A stretch of 64,000 nucleotides of DNA from Brucepastera parasyntrophica (GCF_022376835.1 NZ_CP084606.1:1296501-1360500), one strand, 5' to 3'. Counted from the first letter of the stretch, positions 16,699 through 26,684 are shown. Translations and numbers: made by a program. Notes: generated by a model not told the origin, from the sequence alone.

Positions 16699-18213
16699 TT
16701 ATACTGTTGCCATTTTCATAATTTTTTCCTGGGTTGCCTCAGTCCCGGAAATTTCACCGGTTATGCGGCCTTCAGCAATCACATATATTCTGTCACTCAT
16801 CCCGAGAATTTCCGGCAGTTCTGATGAAATCATAATTATACTCATCCCTTGTTCTACCAGTTTATTCATAATTGTGTAAATTTCGTATTTCGCGCCGACA
16901 TCTATACCTCTGGTCGGTTCATCGAGAATAAGTATATCGGGCTTTGCAATAAGCCATTTGCCAAGCGATACTTTTTGCTGATTGCCGCCGCTCAGGTTGC
17001 GGACCTTTGCCTCAACAGAAGGAGTTTTTATTTTAAGGTCTTTCCTTATTTCTTCCGCAATAAGAATTTCCTCGTTTTTATTTATTGTAAGCCGGTTTGT
17101 CAGGTCCTTTAAACTTGCGATTGAAAGATTCTGTTTTACATCCTGATCAAGTATCAGCCCGTCTTTTTTCCGGTCTTCCGAAACATAGGCGAGACCCGCG
17201 TCAATCGCATTTTTAGGATGTCCAGGCTGGATATGCTGTCCCTTGATAATCATTTCGCCAGAGACCCGGTAATTTCTCGGATTCCCGAAAATGCTCAGGG
17301 CAAATTCCGTTCTGCCCGCGCCCATAAGCCCGGCAATCCCGAGCACCTCGCCCTTTCGGACATAGAGATTTATATCAGTCAGAATTTCACGGCTTACGGA
17401 ATAATCATATACAGTCCAGTTCTTAACTTCAAATTGAACATCACCTATTTTTACATTTTCCCGTTTTGGATAAATATTTTCTATTTCGCGTCCGACCATG
17501 TTTTTGATAATTACTTCTTCATTTAATTCATCCCGCTTAAGGGTTTTTACCGTTTTACCGTCCCTGAGAATTGTTACGGTATCGGCGATCTGCATTACTT
17601 CTTTCAGCTTGTGCGAAATCATAATACAGGTAACACCCTGTTTTTTCAGCTCAAGAATAAGATTTAAAAGATTATCACTGTCATCATCATTAAGTGCAGC
17701 GGTGGGTTCATCAAGAATAAGAAGCCGGACATCCTTGCTCAGCGCTTTCGCAATTTCAATTAATTGCTGGGTTCCGACAGAAAGATTGCGAACCTTTGTA
17801 CTGGGATCAATATTAAGCCGGACTTTTTCCAGTTGGCTTTTTGCTTTCCGGATTGTTTCATTCCAGTCAATCAAATGGCCTTTTTTCTGCTCATTCCCCA
17901 GGTAAATATTTTCATATATAGATAGATCGGGAACCAGGGCAAGTTCCTGGTAAATAATTGCAAGTCCGGCGTGTTCGCTGTCCCGTATCGAATTATACCG
18001 CTGGATTTCTCCGTCAATAAGGATATCTCCTTCATATGTTCCATACGGATAAATCCCGCTTAAAACCTTCATCAGTGTTGACTTGCCTGCGCCATTTTCT
18101 CCAACAACAAAATGTATTTCCCCTTTTGCAACTTTAAAAGTTACATCATCCAGAGCCCTGACTCCGGGGAATTCTTTTGTGATGTGAGACATTTCCAAAA
18201 TGGGTTTATCCAT
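16699..18213 (-). CDS. gguA: Sugar ABC transporter ATP-binding protein, GguA/XylG/MglA type
   Basis: This 504-residue protein has two fused ATPase halves. Half 1 has Walker A GENGAGKST, signature LSVGTQQ and Walker B LLILDEPTAAL. Half 2 has the degenerate P-loop GLMGAGRTE, signature LSGGNQQ and LILDEPTRGID, as is standard in this family. It is cytosolic and docks on GguB. The ATG at 18213 has GGGAGTAAGTT in front. Copy 8 of the composite repeat and a terminator lie between it and chvE, so expression is probably lower than that of the binding protein. Confidence 0.92.
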   Translation of the reverse strand: MDKPILEMSHITKEFPGVRALDDVTFKVAKGEIHFVVGENGAGKSTLMKVLSGIYPYGTYEGDILIDGEIQRYNSIRDSEHAGLAIIYQELALVPDLSIYENIYLGNEQKKGHLIDWNETIRKAKSQLEKVRLNIDPSTKVRNLSVGTQQLIEIAKALSKDVRLLILDEPTAALNDDDSDNLLNLILELKKQGVTCIMISHKLKEVMQIADTVTILRDGKTVKTLKRDELNEEVIIKNMVGREIENIYPKRENVKIGDVQFEVKNWTVYDYSVSREILTDINLYVRKGEVLGIAGLMGAGRTEFALSIFGNPRNYRVSGEMIIKGQHIQPGHPKNAIDAGLAYVSEDRKKDGLILDQDVKQNLSIASLKDLTNRLTINKNEEILIAEEIRKDLKIKTPSVEAKVRNLSGGNQQKVSLGKWLIAKPDILILDEPTRGIDVGAKYEIYTIMNKLVEQGMSIIMISSELPEILGMSDRIYVIAEGRITGEISGTEATQEKIMKMATV

Positions 18214-18247
18214 AACTTACTCCCGCACTCGGTTTATTACGGAATAA

Positions 18248-18344
18248 TACTATACTCCCCTAATTCAGGTTTCCGGTGAAAAAAAATGGTTAATTCTTTT
18301 CACCGGAAATACTATAGTTAAACAATTCAAATTGTTTAACTATA
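18248..18344 (-). repeat. Composite two-hairpin element, copy 8 (before gguA)
   Basis: Read on the minus strand: palindrome 1 ATAGTTAAACAATT/AATTGTTTAACTAT, then hairpin 2 starting TTTCCGGTGAAAAG, whose right arm TTTTCACCGGAAA has matching changes, then tail GAATTAGGGGAGTATA. Compared with other copies the stem GATGTA/TACATC has become GGTGAA/TTCACC, a paired change. The start of gguA is about 35 bases further on with its own ribosome site. Confidence 0.75.
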
Positions 18345-18375
18345 AAACAGGCAGCATATTCATGCTGCCTGTTTT
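18344..18375 (-). terminator. Terminator-like hairpin between chvE and gguA
   Basis: AAAACAGGCAGCAT and ATGCTGCCTGTTTT pair perfectly (14 bp, 4-base loop), with the T-run in the stem end. It follows the chvE stop by about 10 bases. Partial read-through here would give more binding protein than ATPase and permease. Confidence 0.85.
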
Positions 18376-18385
18376 ATATAATTAA

Positions 18386-19489
18386 TTACAGTCCTGTGAA
18401 ATCTGAAGCAGGATAATATCCTGAATCAATAAGAGCAGCTTTTACATTGTTCTTATCAACTGTAACAACTTCAGTCTGCTTTGCAGCAACATCTTTCTTC
18501 CCATTGTTATACGAACCGGTGGTTATCGGTGTTTTTCCCGCAAGAACGTCTTTTGCCATTGCAACTGCGTCTGAAACGAGCGTCCGGACATCCTTGAAAA
18601 CAGTCATTGATTGTTTCCCGTCAATTATATACTGCACGGAAGCTTTTTCAGCGTCCTGCCCGGTAACATAATATTTCGTTACTGCCGTATCTTTTGCGAA
18701 TTCGTCGGCAATAGCGCGGGCGGTTCCGTCATTCGGCGCAAGAATGAATACTTCACCCTTGTCTGCGGTTGAAGCTGAAGTCAGATTGTCGGCTGCCTTG
18801 CGTTTTGCGTCATTGAAATCCCAGTTGGTTGAAATCTGGCCGATAATTTTTGCCATTTCGGCGCGGGTTAAATCTTTTTTCCCCTGGAGAGCCACAGCTT
18901 CGGAAGAATTTTTGATTACAAAGGTTCCGTTTGCAATAAGCGGCTGAAGAACTTCCCATGCTCCCTGGAAAAAGAGGAATGCGTTATTATCGGAAGCGGC
19001 GCCTGCATAGAGATACAGAGGGGCTTTAGTTTTGCCCTTGAGCTGGTCAACCAGATACTGCGCCTGGGCTTTACCGACGGACACGCTGTCAAATGTTACA
19101 TAATAATCAACAGCAGTTGTATCATTTATAAGCCTGTCATAAGCGATAACGGTTACGCCTTCTTTTTTGGCGGCTTCTGCAGCTGCGGCAGCGGCAGTAC
19201 CATCATGCGGGCATATGATTAAAACTTTAATCCCCTTTGTCAAAAGGGTTTCCACATTCTGTTTTTCCTTCCCGGAATCACCCTGACTGAATAACAGCTC
19301 AACATTTGCCTGTCCTTTCAGAGCATCAAGAAAGCGGGTCTCATCCTGTACCCAGCGCGGCTCATCCTTTGTCGGCAGAACAATACCTACATCAACCTTT
19401 GATTTCTGCTGACCGCCGCCTGCAAATGCGAATGAACCGATCATCAGCAATGCGAGTCCGGCAATAATGATTTTTGAAAACTTCTTCAT
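18386..19489 (-). CDS. chvE: Sugar-binding periplasmic protein, ChvE/XylF type
   Basis: This 367-residue type-1 periplasmic binding protein has a signal peptide to AFAGGG. It has the family marks DEPRWVQDETRF, LIICPHDG, IAYDRLI, YYVTFDSVSVG, NDGTARAIADEF and GQDAE, which line the sugar pocket in ChvE and XylF. It is probably specific for xylose, glucose, galactose or arabinose; the exact sugar cannot be read off. A 229-base gap to the upstream lipoprotein gene suggests its own promoter, presumably the target of the upstream response regulator. Confidence 0.9.
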   Translation of the reverse strand: MKKFSKIIIAGLALLMIGSFAFAGGGQQKSKVDVGIVLPTKDEPRWVQDETRFLDALKGQANVELLFSQGDSGKEKQNVETLLTKGIKVLIICPHDGTAAAAAAEAAKKEGVTVIAYDRLINDTTAVDYYVTFDSVSVGKAQAQYLVDQLKGKTKAPLYLYAGAASDNNAFLFFQGAWEVLQPLIANGTFVIKNSSEAVALQGKKDLTRAEMAKIIGQISTNWDFNDAKRKAADNLTSASTADKGEVFILAPNDGTARAIADEFAKDTAVTKYYVTGQDAEKASVQYIIDGKQSMTVFKDVRTLVSDAVAMAKDVLAGKTPITTGSYNNGKKDVAAKQTEVVTVDKNNVKAALIDSGYYPASDFTGL

Positions 19490-19648
19490 GTAATCCTCCT
19501 TAGGAATAATGCGAATTTGAAATACATATGTATTTCCGCTTTCAAAATTATAATACCGGATAAAAGCCTCTCCCGACGGCTAAAATTCTGGCGTTTTTTG
19601 TTTTTTGCTGGAATCAGAAAAAAGAGATGGGGAATATGTAAAACGGAA

Positions 19649-19678
19649 GGGTAATTTGTTGGTGTCAAAAAATTACCC
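19649..19678 (-). promoter_or_regulatory. Hairpin ahead of chvE
   Basis: GGGTAATTT and AAATTACCC (9 bp) flank a 12-base loop in the gap between the second binding lipoprotein and chvE. It may terminate the sensor operon or be an operator for the AraC-type regulator. A TTGACA lies inside on the minus strand, without a convincing -10. Confidence 0.4.
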
Positions 19679-19719
19679 TCAAATCGGGTTACTGCGTGGA
19701 CCCTGTGGCAGCGGAATAT

Positions 19720-20766
19720 TCAGTTTACAGCGGTTTTATACCGGTATACCTCTTCCGCAGTATGAAATCCTGAATCAATGATAATGTCATCCATATTTTC
19801 GCGGGTAACGGCAACCGGTGGGATCCAGTATACCGGGACATCAAAGGTTCCGTCATTAATTTTTTCTTCCGGGAAGACAAACGCGCCGGAGGCCATCTGT
19901 ACAGCCACCGCGGCCGCGGTCCGGGCAAGCTCTGAAATAGGCTTATATACAGTCATCAGCTGAAGCCCTTCTGCGATATGCTGACAGGCGGCAATATCCG
20001 CATCCTGACCTACGACCGGAATAGTTCCGGCAATGCGGTGTTCGGAAAGAGCCCGGATTACGCCGCCGGCAAGACCGTCGTTCCCGCAGATTACCGCGTC
20101 AAAAGGGATTCCCGCATCAAGCAGAAAAGAAGCCTGTTCAAAGGCTTTGTCATAGCTCCAGTTTTCGGCAAAAAAATCGCAGGCCCGGGTTACATCCGGA
20201 TAATTCCGCAAAACAGAATCAAAACCCTGCCTCATCAGATTTACATTATAGTCTGACTGGGGTCCGTTTATAAAAGCATAATTTCCGGCAGGGACTTTTT
20301 CGGCGACCGCTTCCGCCATTAATTTCCCGACTTCTATGGAATTAACGGAAATATATAAATCGACATTTGCATTTCGTATGAGACGGTCATATGAAATAAC
20401 CTTAATTCCCTTTGTGCGGGCTTTCTGCACTATATCAGACAACAGATCGGCATATTGGGGAATAATTACCAGTACATCCACATTGCTGTCAACCAGGTAC
20501 TTGACCTGGTTGACCTGTTCATAGGCGTCATTGGCGGCATTCTGGAAGATAACATCTGCACCCAGTGCGCCGGCAGCCGCGACAAAAACATCCCGGTCGC
20601 GTATCCATCGCTCAACAATGAGAGAATCAAGGGAAAAACCTATGGTTATTCTTTTGCTCTCCTGAATTGACGGTTCTGCCGCTGTTTTTTTTCCGCTGCA
20701 GCCCGACATGAAAATACATATCAGACAAAACAGCAGTAAAGAGAATGAAAAATAGGTTTTTCTCAT
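19720..20766 (-). CDS. Sugar-binding lipoprotein, XylF-like sensor/uptake protein
   Basis: This 348-residue protein has a lipoprotein signal (FMSGCSG). The fold and signatures match ChvE/XylF: ERWIRDRDVFVAAA, LVIIPQYADLL, VISYDRLI, YISVNSIEVG, CGNDGLAGG and VGQDADIAA. It overlaps the regulator stop by four bases (ATGA), so it belongs to the sensing operon and not to the transporter unit. It may deliver sugar to GguAB or act as an accessory sensor subunit. Confidence 0.85.
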   Translation of the reverse strand: MRKTYFSFSLLLFCLICIFMSGCSGKKTAAEPSIQESKRITIGFSLDSLIVERWIRDRDVFVAAAGALGADVIFQNAANDAYEQVNQVKYLVDSNVDVLVIIPQYADLLSDIVQKARTKGIKVISYDRLIRNANVDLYISVNSIEVGKLMAEAVAEKVPAGNYAFINGPQSDYNVNLMRQGFDSVLRNYPDVTRACDFFAENWSYDKAFEQASFLLDAGIPFDAVICGNDGLAGGVIRALSEHRIAGTIPVVGQDADIAACQHIAEGLQLMTVYKPISELARTAAAVAVQMASGAFVFPEEKINDGTFDVPVYWIPPVAVTRENMDDIIIDSGFHTAEEVYRYKTAVN

Positions 20767-22334
20767 AATGTTTCCCTGTATTCAGTCGGAGTAATACCGA
20801 CATTTTTTTTAAAAATTTTACTGAAATAATTCGGATCGGAATAACCGGTTTCCGCGCTGATTTCCTTAATACTGTATGAGCGCTCCCGCAGCATTTCTTT
20901 TGCCTTCTGCATCCGCGCGGCAGTCACATAGTCAATAAAGTTTTCGCCTGTTTCTTCCTTGAACAATTTACTGAAATAAAAAGGGCTGATCTTCAATCTC
21001 CTGGAAATTTCTTCCTGGGAAATATCATGGGCCAGATGTTCGGTAATAATTTTACATGCCTGCGAGATAAGAGGACTCATCCTGTTTTTTTTATGTTCAT
21101 TTATCACCATAAGACATTCATCTATACCTCTCATAATATACTTCAGAAGCTCTCCGCTATCGGGAATTTTTTCAATATCGGAGTAGGTGTTTTTCCAGTC
21201 GGAAAATCCCCCGAAGTCGGGATACATTTGCCTGGTTTGAAATCTGATAACTGCAAGGATTTCAAAAAGCTTGCCTTTTTGTATATCGATGGCGCCAGGA
21301 TACTGTTTTTCCAGCTGCTGGAAAACAGAGGAAACCAGAGTGTGTACGGCCTGAATATCCCCGGCAGTTGCCCTGTCAAACAGTTTCTTTTCAGGGCCGG
21401 AAAAATATGTATCGGAAACAATATCCGTTTCGGTAATATCATTGCAGAATACAATACCGTCACTGGTTCCGCTGTTAACCAGCGAACGGAGTGTTTCGTT
21501 GTAAAGTGAAAACGAACGGGAAAAATCCTGTTCAATAGTACTTACGGCTATTTTCAGCCGGACCCCGGAGTGAGCTGTAATGCGGGAATATATCAGATTA
21601 ACAGTCTGTCTGATTGCATCATACTGTTCGGCCGTTGGGTCCTGCGTTCCGGAAAGCGGAACGAAAATAACAATCCGGTTTTGAACAAGCGGACCGGTGA
21701 TACAGGTTTCGGATGCAGACAGAACACTGCGGATAGTGGTATACAATCCTGCCCGGTCCTGCTGCATAATATCATAAACTTCCATAACCATAAAATAAAA
21801 GAATGAATTCTGAATGTCAAAAAAGTCAAAATAGGCTTCTATATCACAGTTCTTTTCAGACGGGAATATAAGTGAATAAATAAAATCGCTTTCAACAATA
21901 TTGATTACCGAATCAAGTTTTTCCCGGATTTGAATTTCGGAAACCCGTTTTCTTCTGACGGTATCAACACTTTGCATTGCATTCCGCATCGTTTCTATAA
22001 TTCTGTTCCTGTTGACCGGTTTCGATAAATACTCATAAACACCAAGATTTATAGCCTGCTGGGCATAATCAAAACGGTCAAAAGCAGTAAGCACAATAAT
22101 TACAAGCGCAGGGCTGAAATTTTTAATTGCCTTTATCGCTTCAATACCGTTCAGCCCGGGCATATGTATATCTATAAACAGAACATCGATTTTCTCTGTC
22201 TGGCAAACCTCAACAGCTTCTCCCCCTGAACGCGCAAAATAAAACTCAACTTGCTCGGGAAAATTCCGTTCCAGAATATAACGCAGCGAATCAATAACAA
22301 TCTGTTCATCATCTGAAAGCAATACCTTATACAT
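20763..22334 (-). CDS. Response regulator, YesN type (REC plus AraC-type HTH)
   Basis: This 523-residue protein has an N-terminal receiver with acidic pair SDDEQ (residues 7-9), phospho-Asp in VLFIDIHMPG, and the SKPVNR lysine. It has a long middle region, and two AraC-type helix-turn-helices at the end (ISRRLKISPFYFSKLFKEETG and ISAETGYSDPNYFSKIFKKNVG, ending PTEYRET). It overlaps the kinase gene by eight bases. The likely target is the chvE promoter next to it. Confidence 0.9.
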   Translation of the reverse strand: MYKVLLSDDEQIVIDSLRYILERNFPEQVEFYFARSGGEAVEVCQTEKIDVLFIDIHMPGLNGIEAIKAIKNFSPALVIIVLTAFDRFDYAQQAINLGVYEYLSKPVNRNRIIETMRNAMQSVDTVRRKRVSEIQIREKLDSVINIVESDFIYSLIFPSEKNCDIEAYFDFFDIQNSFFYFMVMEVYDIMQQDRAGLYTTIRSVLSASETCITGPLVQNRIVIFVPLSGTQDPTAEQYDAIRQTVNLIYSRITAHSGVRLKIAVSTIEQDFSRSFSLYNETLRSLVNSGTSDGIVFCNDITETDIVSDTYFSGPEKKLFDRATAGDIQAVHTLVSSVFQQLEKQYPGAIDIQKGKLFEILAVIRFQTRQMYPDFGGFSDWKNTYSDIEKIPDSGELLKYIMRGIDECLMVINEHKKNRMSPLISQACKIITEHLAHDISQEEISRRLKISPFYFSKLFKEETGENFIDYVTAARMQKAKEMLRERSYSIKEISAETGYSDPNYFSKIFKKNVGITPTEYRETL

Positions 22335-23805
22335 TCTTTATCCTTATAACAAAAGTTTTTCCTGGTTCGGGATAATTATCAACAATGTCAAAAATATCGG
22401 GGTCATCAAAAAACATTCGGAGACGGGTTATTACATTGACCATTCCGATTCCGACGGAAGTCCCTGACACCGGTTCTTCCGTTTCAGTTTTTCCGGAAGC
22501 GGATAAAAGGCGCTGCCGCACAGCAGGATCAAACTGTTTGCCGTTATCGCTTATTTCTATATTGAGAAAATCAGCACTGCGGTACACCCGCAGTGTTACT
22601 GTTCCGCCTGAACTCATTTCAGCTATACCATGCTTTACTGCGTTTTCTACAAGAGGCTGAAGTATCATGCTCGGCATTGGGATATCAAGATTTTCGCAGT
22701 GGATATCCCTGATATAGGTCAGGCGGTCAGCAAAACGGACCTTCATAATATGCATATAATTATCAACCAGATTTATTTCACCGGACAACAGGGCATCCTT
22801 TTCAAGATTCTGGATATTATACCGGAAAAAGTCAGCGGTATTTTCAATAAAGGCACAGGTATTATCCGCGCCTTCCATCATGGCAAGCTGGGCTCCTGCG
22901 TTGAGCGTGTTAAAGAGAAAGTGCGGATTTATCTGCGCCTGCAGAGTCCTGAGTTGGGCATCTTTATACAGCTCCCTCATTTCCATTTCCTGCCGGCGCA
23001 GATTGTTTTCTATCATGGCTTTGGTCTGAATTGTTTCGATATATTCCCTGATACTTACAATCATACGGTCAAACGCACGGTAAATATTTCCGAGTTCATC
23101 ATTTGTTTTAATTTTCGCTATTTCAACATCGAAATTGCCTGATGCAAGTTCATTTGCGGCGTCCGATAAATCAACCAGAGGCCCGGTAATCCTGTTGATA
23201 AGAATATACACGATTAAAAAATTGATCGTGATCCCCGTAGCGACAAGAAGAATACTTACAAGTTCAAGGATATGCATATTATTGAGTATGCGGTTATAGC
23301 CCGATACGTTCCGTTCAAAATACAATGTATTCAGTTCCCGGATCGAATCAGTGAGATAACTGTATATTCGCTGTGCGGTATAATAATTATACATATATTC
23401 CGTAACATTATTTCCCCGGCGGGCATATACAGCCTTGTCCGCATATTCGAGAAAGGACTCCATCAGATTCCCGATTTTATATTCCTGAAGCAGCATAGGT
23501 TCCGGCGAAGGTTCCCTGTTAAAATTCAATGAAAGCGCGTCCAGTTTGCCGCGCCAGGTATAATAATTTTCTATACCTTCAAACGTCCGTAAAGTAATGT
23601 AATTTTCAAGTCCTGATTCAACCATTTTCAGGGCATTCTGATACTCCCGAAGCATAAGGTTTGATTCATAGGCATTAGTGATTGAAAAAGTAACGGAATT
23701 GATTATAACAAAACTGTACAGCACAATTACGCACATTAATGCCGCTGTAACAAAAAAAGAATAGAAAAGCCGTTCCCTGATACTGTAAGCTCTGCGTTTT
23801 TTCAC
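22327..23805 (-). CDS. Sensor histidine kinase, YesM/LytS type
   Basis: This 492-residue membrane kinase has TM1 near residue 15-35 and a periplasmic helical sensor of about 150 residues rich in Tyr. TM2 is near 188-208, followed by HAMP (ITGPLVDLSDAANELASGNFDV), His_kinase with QINPHFLFNTLN (phospho-His), and HATPase with LVENAVKHG and SDNGKQF. Partner of the YesN-type regulator. The upstream anchored binding protein probably passes the sugar signal to it. Confidence 0.9.
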   Translation of the reverse strand: MKKRRAYSIRERLFYSFFVTAALMCVIVLYSFVIINSVTFSITNAYESNLMLREYQNALKMVESGLENYITLRTFEGIENYYTWRGKLDALSLNFNREPSPEPMLLQEYKIGNLMESFLEYADKAVYARRGNNVTEYMYNYYTAQRIYSYLTDSIRELNTLYFERNVSGYNRILNNMHILELVSILLVATGITINFLIVYILINRITGPLVDLSDAANELASGNFDVEIAKIKTNDELGNIYRAFDRMIVSIREYIETIQTKAMIENNLRRQEMEMRELYKDAQLRTLQAQINPHFLFNTLNAGAQLAMMEGADNTCAFIENTADFFRYNIQNLEKDALLSGEINLVDNYMHIMKVRFADRLTYIRDIHCENLDIPMPSMILQPLVENAVKHGIAEMSSGGTVTLRVYRSADFLNIEISDNGKQFDPAVRQRLLSASGKTETEEPVSGTSVGIGMVNVITRLRMFFDDPDIFDIVDNYPEPGKTFVIRIKNV

Positions 23806-23853
23806 GGCATACCTGCTCCATCAACTATATATCAGACCACTGAAAGGATTTCA

Positions 23854-24840
23854 TCAGTACAATCCGGAGTCAGTATCCTGATATATGATATACATATCTG
23901 TGATAACATAATCATTCGTATATTTCTTTTCCAGAAACTCGTGCATCACTTCCACGGCCCTTCGTCCGATCTGCTCGGCGTCGGGAACTACAACTGCATA
24001 GATAATTCCTCTCCTGACATATTCAAGAATATTCTCGTTTTCCCGGAACGCTATAATTGAAATATCATCCATTTTGTTTAACTCAATTACGGCCTGCGCT
24101 GCCCGCATGGTGTCATTCACATTCAGGGTAACTATAATATCCAGATCATCATCAGTCATTATTCTGTTGCGTATAAACTGTTCGTAGGCCGAAGATCCTG
24201 CCTGTTCGGAACCATCAACCGAAATCTCAATCTTCGGATATTCCCGCAGGGTTTCCTGGATTCCGGACATCATAATCATACCTGAGGTCCTTGAAGAAGA
24301 AGTATCGGGAAGAACAAGGACTGTACTGTTTTCTCCTCCGGCCTCTAAAATTAATGTGCCGAGGTTCTTCCCGAGTTCATAACTGCTGATTCCGACAAAG
24401 GATTGCCGGCTGCCTGTTACGGTGTCATTTTCCAGAACCACAACTGGTATACCCTTTTTCCCCGCAAATTCCAGGACCTCGCGTATTGAAGAGCTGTCAT
24501 TGATATATGAAAGAATACCGTCGGCGCGGGCGGCGACGGCATAATTCATATATTCATCTATCTGATTGCGGTCAGCGTCGGATGAAGGACCAATAAACTC
24601 AATTATCATGTTATGTTCTTCGGCCGCCGTTCTCGCTTCAGCATATACACGCTGCCAGAAAGGCGTATCAATCCGCCTTCCTATCATAACAATATAATAG
24701 GCAGGCGGATTGTCTGTCGGCCAGCGGGCCGCTTCCTTAACGGGAATGGTATTCCAGAGTAAAAGGACGGCGGAAAAAAGGATAAGCACTGCCGCAAAAA
24801 TGAGAAAGAGTACCAGCAGTGTTAATTTCCGTACCGCCAT
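23854..24840 (-). CDS. Membrane-anchored periplasmic binding protein, sensor subunit
   Basis: This 328-residue protein has a single N-terminal membrane helix (residues 5-30) but no lipobox and no clear cleavage site. It carries a LacI/RbsB-type binding fold (DTPFWQRVYAEARTAAEEH, ADGILSYIN, FVGISSYELGKNLG, IIVTLNVNDT, AVVVPDAEQIGRRAVE). It is the first gene of the operon with kinase and regulator. This matches three-component systems in which an anchored XylFII-like protein binds xylose and activates a LytS-type kinase. Confidence 0.85.
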   Translation of the reverse strand: MAVRKLTLLVLFLIFAAVLILFSAVLLLWNTIPVKEAARWPTDNPPAYYIVMIGRRIDTPFWQRVYAEARTAAEEHNMIIEFIGPSSDADRNQIDEYMNYAVAARADGILSYINDSSSIREVLEFAGKKGIPVVVLENDTVTGSRQSFVGISSYELGKNLGTLILEAGGENSTVLVLPDTSSSRTSGMIMMSGIQETLREYPKIEISVDGSEQAGSSAYEQFIRNRIMTDDDLDIIVTLNVNDTMRAAQAVIELNKMDDISIIAFRENENILEYVRRGIIYAVVVPDAEQIGRRAVEVMHEFLEKKYTNDYVITDMYIIYQDTDSGLY

Positions 24841-24902
24841 TTTGTTTTAATCTCCATATATTCTTCAGCGCAGTCTGTCTGGAATCATGTGCAAAGCATC
24901 CG

Positions 24903-25336
24903 TTATTTCAAAGCTTTTTTGAAAGCAATAAGTTTCAGAATATCGGGGATCTGTTTTTTAAACCGCGCATCAATGATCACCGGCTTCAGCTTTCCAACAG
25001 CCTTATTCTGCAAAAAAGATTCCTTTATAGACTCATCAATATCGAGGGCGTTTATTCCGTCACTGTTTTTTCAGTAAAGAAAAAACTTGTTTTAAAAAAA
25101 CGTTCCCAGACAGAGAGCCACAGTACAGTCTTTTTTTTGTACTGTATTTTACAAAGCCAGGCCTTACCGTCATTATAATAACGCCATTCAGGCTCCAGAT
25201 TATATTCCCCGGAAGTTATTGTATCCATAAACTCACTGTATACAGGATAAGCCTTACCCAGAGCGGATTCGAGTATTTTTCCATCGGGAAATACTGACGC
25301 ATCCCTCAGCAATTGATTATTCATATGATCCCCCAC
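24903..25336 (-). CDS. DUF3788-family protein, frameshifted
   Basis: The 5' frame reads FPDGKILESALGKAYPVYSEFM, EWRYYNDGKAWLCKIQYKKK and FFFTEK. One frame back the match continues GINALDIDESIKESF, GKLKPVIIDARFKK and IPDILKLIAFKKALK to a TAA at 24903. The break is a T6 run at 25066-25071 (A6 in the mRNA), where seven would restore the frame. The joined protein of about 140 residues fits DUF3788, a small cytosolic family of unknown function. GTG 25336 and ATG 25324 are both possible starts. Confidence 0.7.
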
Positions 25337-25351
25337 ATAACACGCTTATGT

Positions 25352-26025
25352 TCAATCCCAGACAAAGAGCCATTTGATTCCCCGGTAAAGGCCGTAAAAA
25401 ACCCAGCCCAAAGGTCCGGGACGGGTCTTTTTTCCGAAATGCACTGAAACCAGGGAATACGCAACAGTCTGCTCGGCGTATTTTTTACGTCCCTCCAGTC
25501 TGTCAATTTCAAGATCGATGCGCTCCAGCTCTCTTTCTATTGTAAGCATATCCTTAACATCTATAGCCTTATTCAGCAGCTCTTCATATCTTGTTTTTAT
25601 TTTCCGCAGACTTTCAAGCCGGGTTACCGTATCATGATAACTGTCGGTAATGTCCGTACCTTCTACCCGTTCTTCTTCTACCTTTCCGCTCTTTTTACCG
25701 CTTCAATAAATGTATTAAAGGAAGACGCAGGGATTCTGACCGATACATAGTCGGTTGAATCGCGGACAACAAATCCTCTCAGTTCCTGCGCCTGCTTTAC
25801 CAGCTGGGTCCGGACTTCTTCGCTGTCTTTTACGTCGAGAACATAATAGGCCGTATATGCTATCATTCTTTCAGGCTGTTCTTCGGCATAACTAGCTTCA
25901 GTTTCCGAATCATATCCGTATGCCCGGGCTTCTGACGCTGCGCTCATCTGCTTTCCGCTTGAGCAGGAAATAAAAAGGACAGCAAGCACAGCGGCAGGAA
26001 ATGCCGCAGCCATAATTTTCCTCAT
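25352..26025 (-). CDS. DUF4349 lipoprotein, frameshifted
   Basis: The start is set at ATG 26025 by AGGAGGATCC. A lipobox (LFISCSSG) is followed by a DUF4349-like domain: YYVLDVKDSEEV, LRGFVVRDSTDYVSVRIPASSF. The frame breaks near 25680 and resumes one frame back with KVEEERVEGTDITDSYHDTV, RLESLRKIKTRYEELL, MLTIERELERIDLEI. The last 25 residues are hydrophobic, the usual C-terminal anchor of this family. Adding one A to a short run restores the frame. It is envelope-associated, role unknown, and probably co-transcribed with the DUF3788 gene. Confidence 0.7.
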
Positions 26026-26104
26026 AAGGATCCTCCTGAAGTAGGCTTTTTCCTTCTGCCAGTATAACACAGTTAGCGTATTGCGTTCAAAAAATAATGA
26101 AATA

Positions 26105-26171
26105 TGGTCAAATAATTTAAATTATTTGACCATTTCCGGTCATACGTGTTTCTGATGTAAATTAAAAGAGT
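26105..26171 (+). repeat. Composite element, copy 2, truncated
   Basis: Palindrome 1 is perfect (TGGTCAAATAATTT/AAATTATTTGACCA), and the linker ATTTCCGGTCATACGT fits the family. The second hairpin is cut down to its left arm GTTTCTGATGTAAA joined to the tail TTAAAAGAG. The stretch 26026-26684 otherwise holds a GCCGGAATTCCGGC palindrome (26243-26256), an inverted repeat built on TTTCAAAA/TTTTGAAA (26548-26583) and no gene I can defend. Confidence 0.7.
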
Positions 26172-26684
26172 TTATCATCTTTTTTGTCTGAAAACGGAGA
26201 TTCCGGAGGATATGGTTATATGCCCGGCCTTGCCTATGCATGCCGGAATTCCGGCGAACCAGGCGAACCGGGTTTTCCGGATTAAAAAAACACAGGAAAA
26301 TATAAAAAAATTACGGCATTGGACTGTCAGGTTTCTTTCAGAATGGGTGATATCCATTTTCCGCATACCGGCGCCCTGCGGATACAAAAACATAACAGTG
26401 TTATCATTGGTGTATAAAAACAGAAAAGTATACACATCAAAAATTATTGCTGCAAACCCTCTCACATATTGATTTCACCAAAGTCAATAATTTGAAGATC
26501 AGTTTATAAAACGGACTGCCTGCGAAAGAAACAGAACAGTTTTTAAAAAACTGATTTCAAAACCGGCAACTTTTGAAATCAGTTCCAATATCAGTCAAAA
26601 AGCTGCACATACACAGCATAAAGAATATATCAAAATAGTATGTTTTTACCGGAACGGTTTTCCGGGAACAGTGTATTCATTGTA

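Noticed and set aside
26175-26472. Two opposing ORFs of about 90 codons
   Set aside because: They overlap each other, lack a well-spaced ribosome site and resemble no protein; the stretch is made of palindromes and a truncated repeat.
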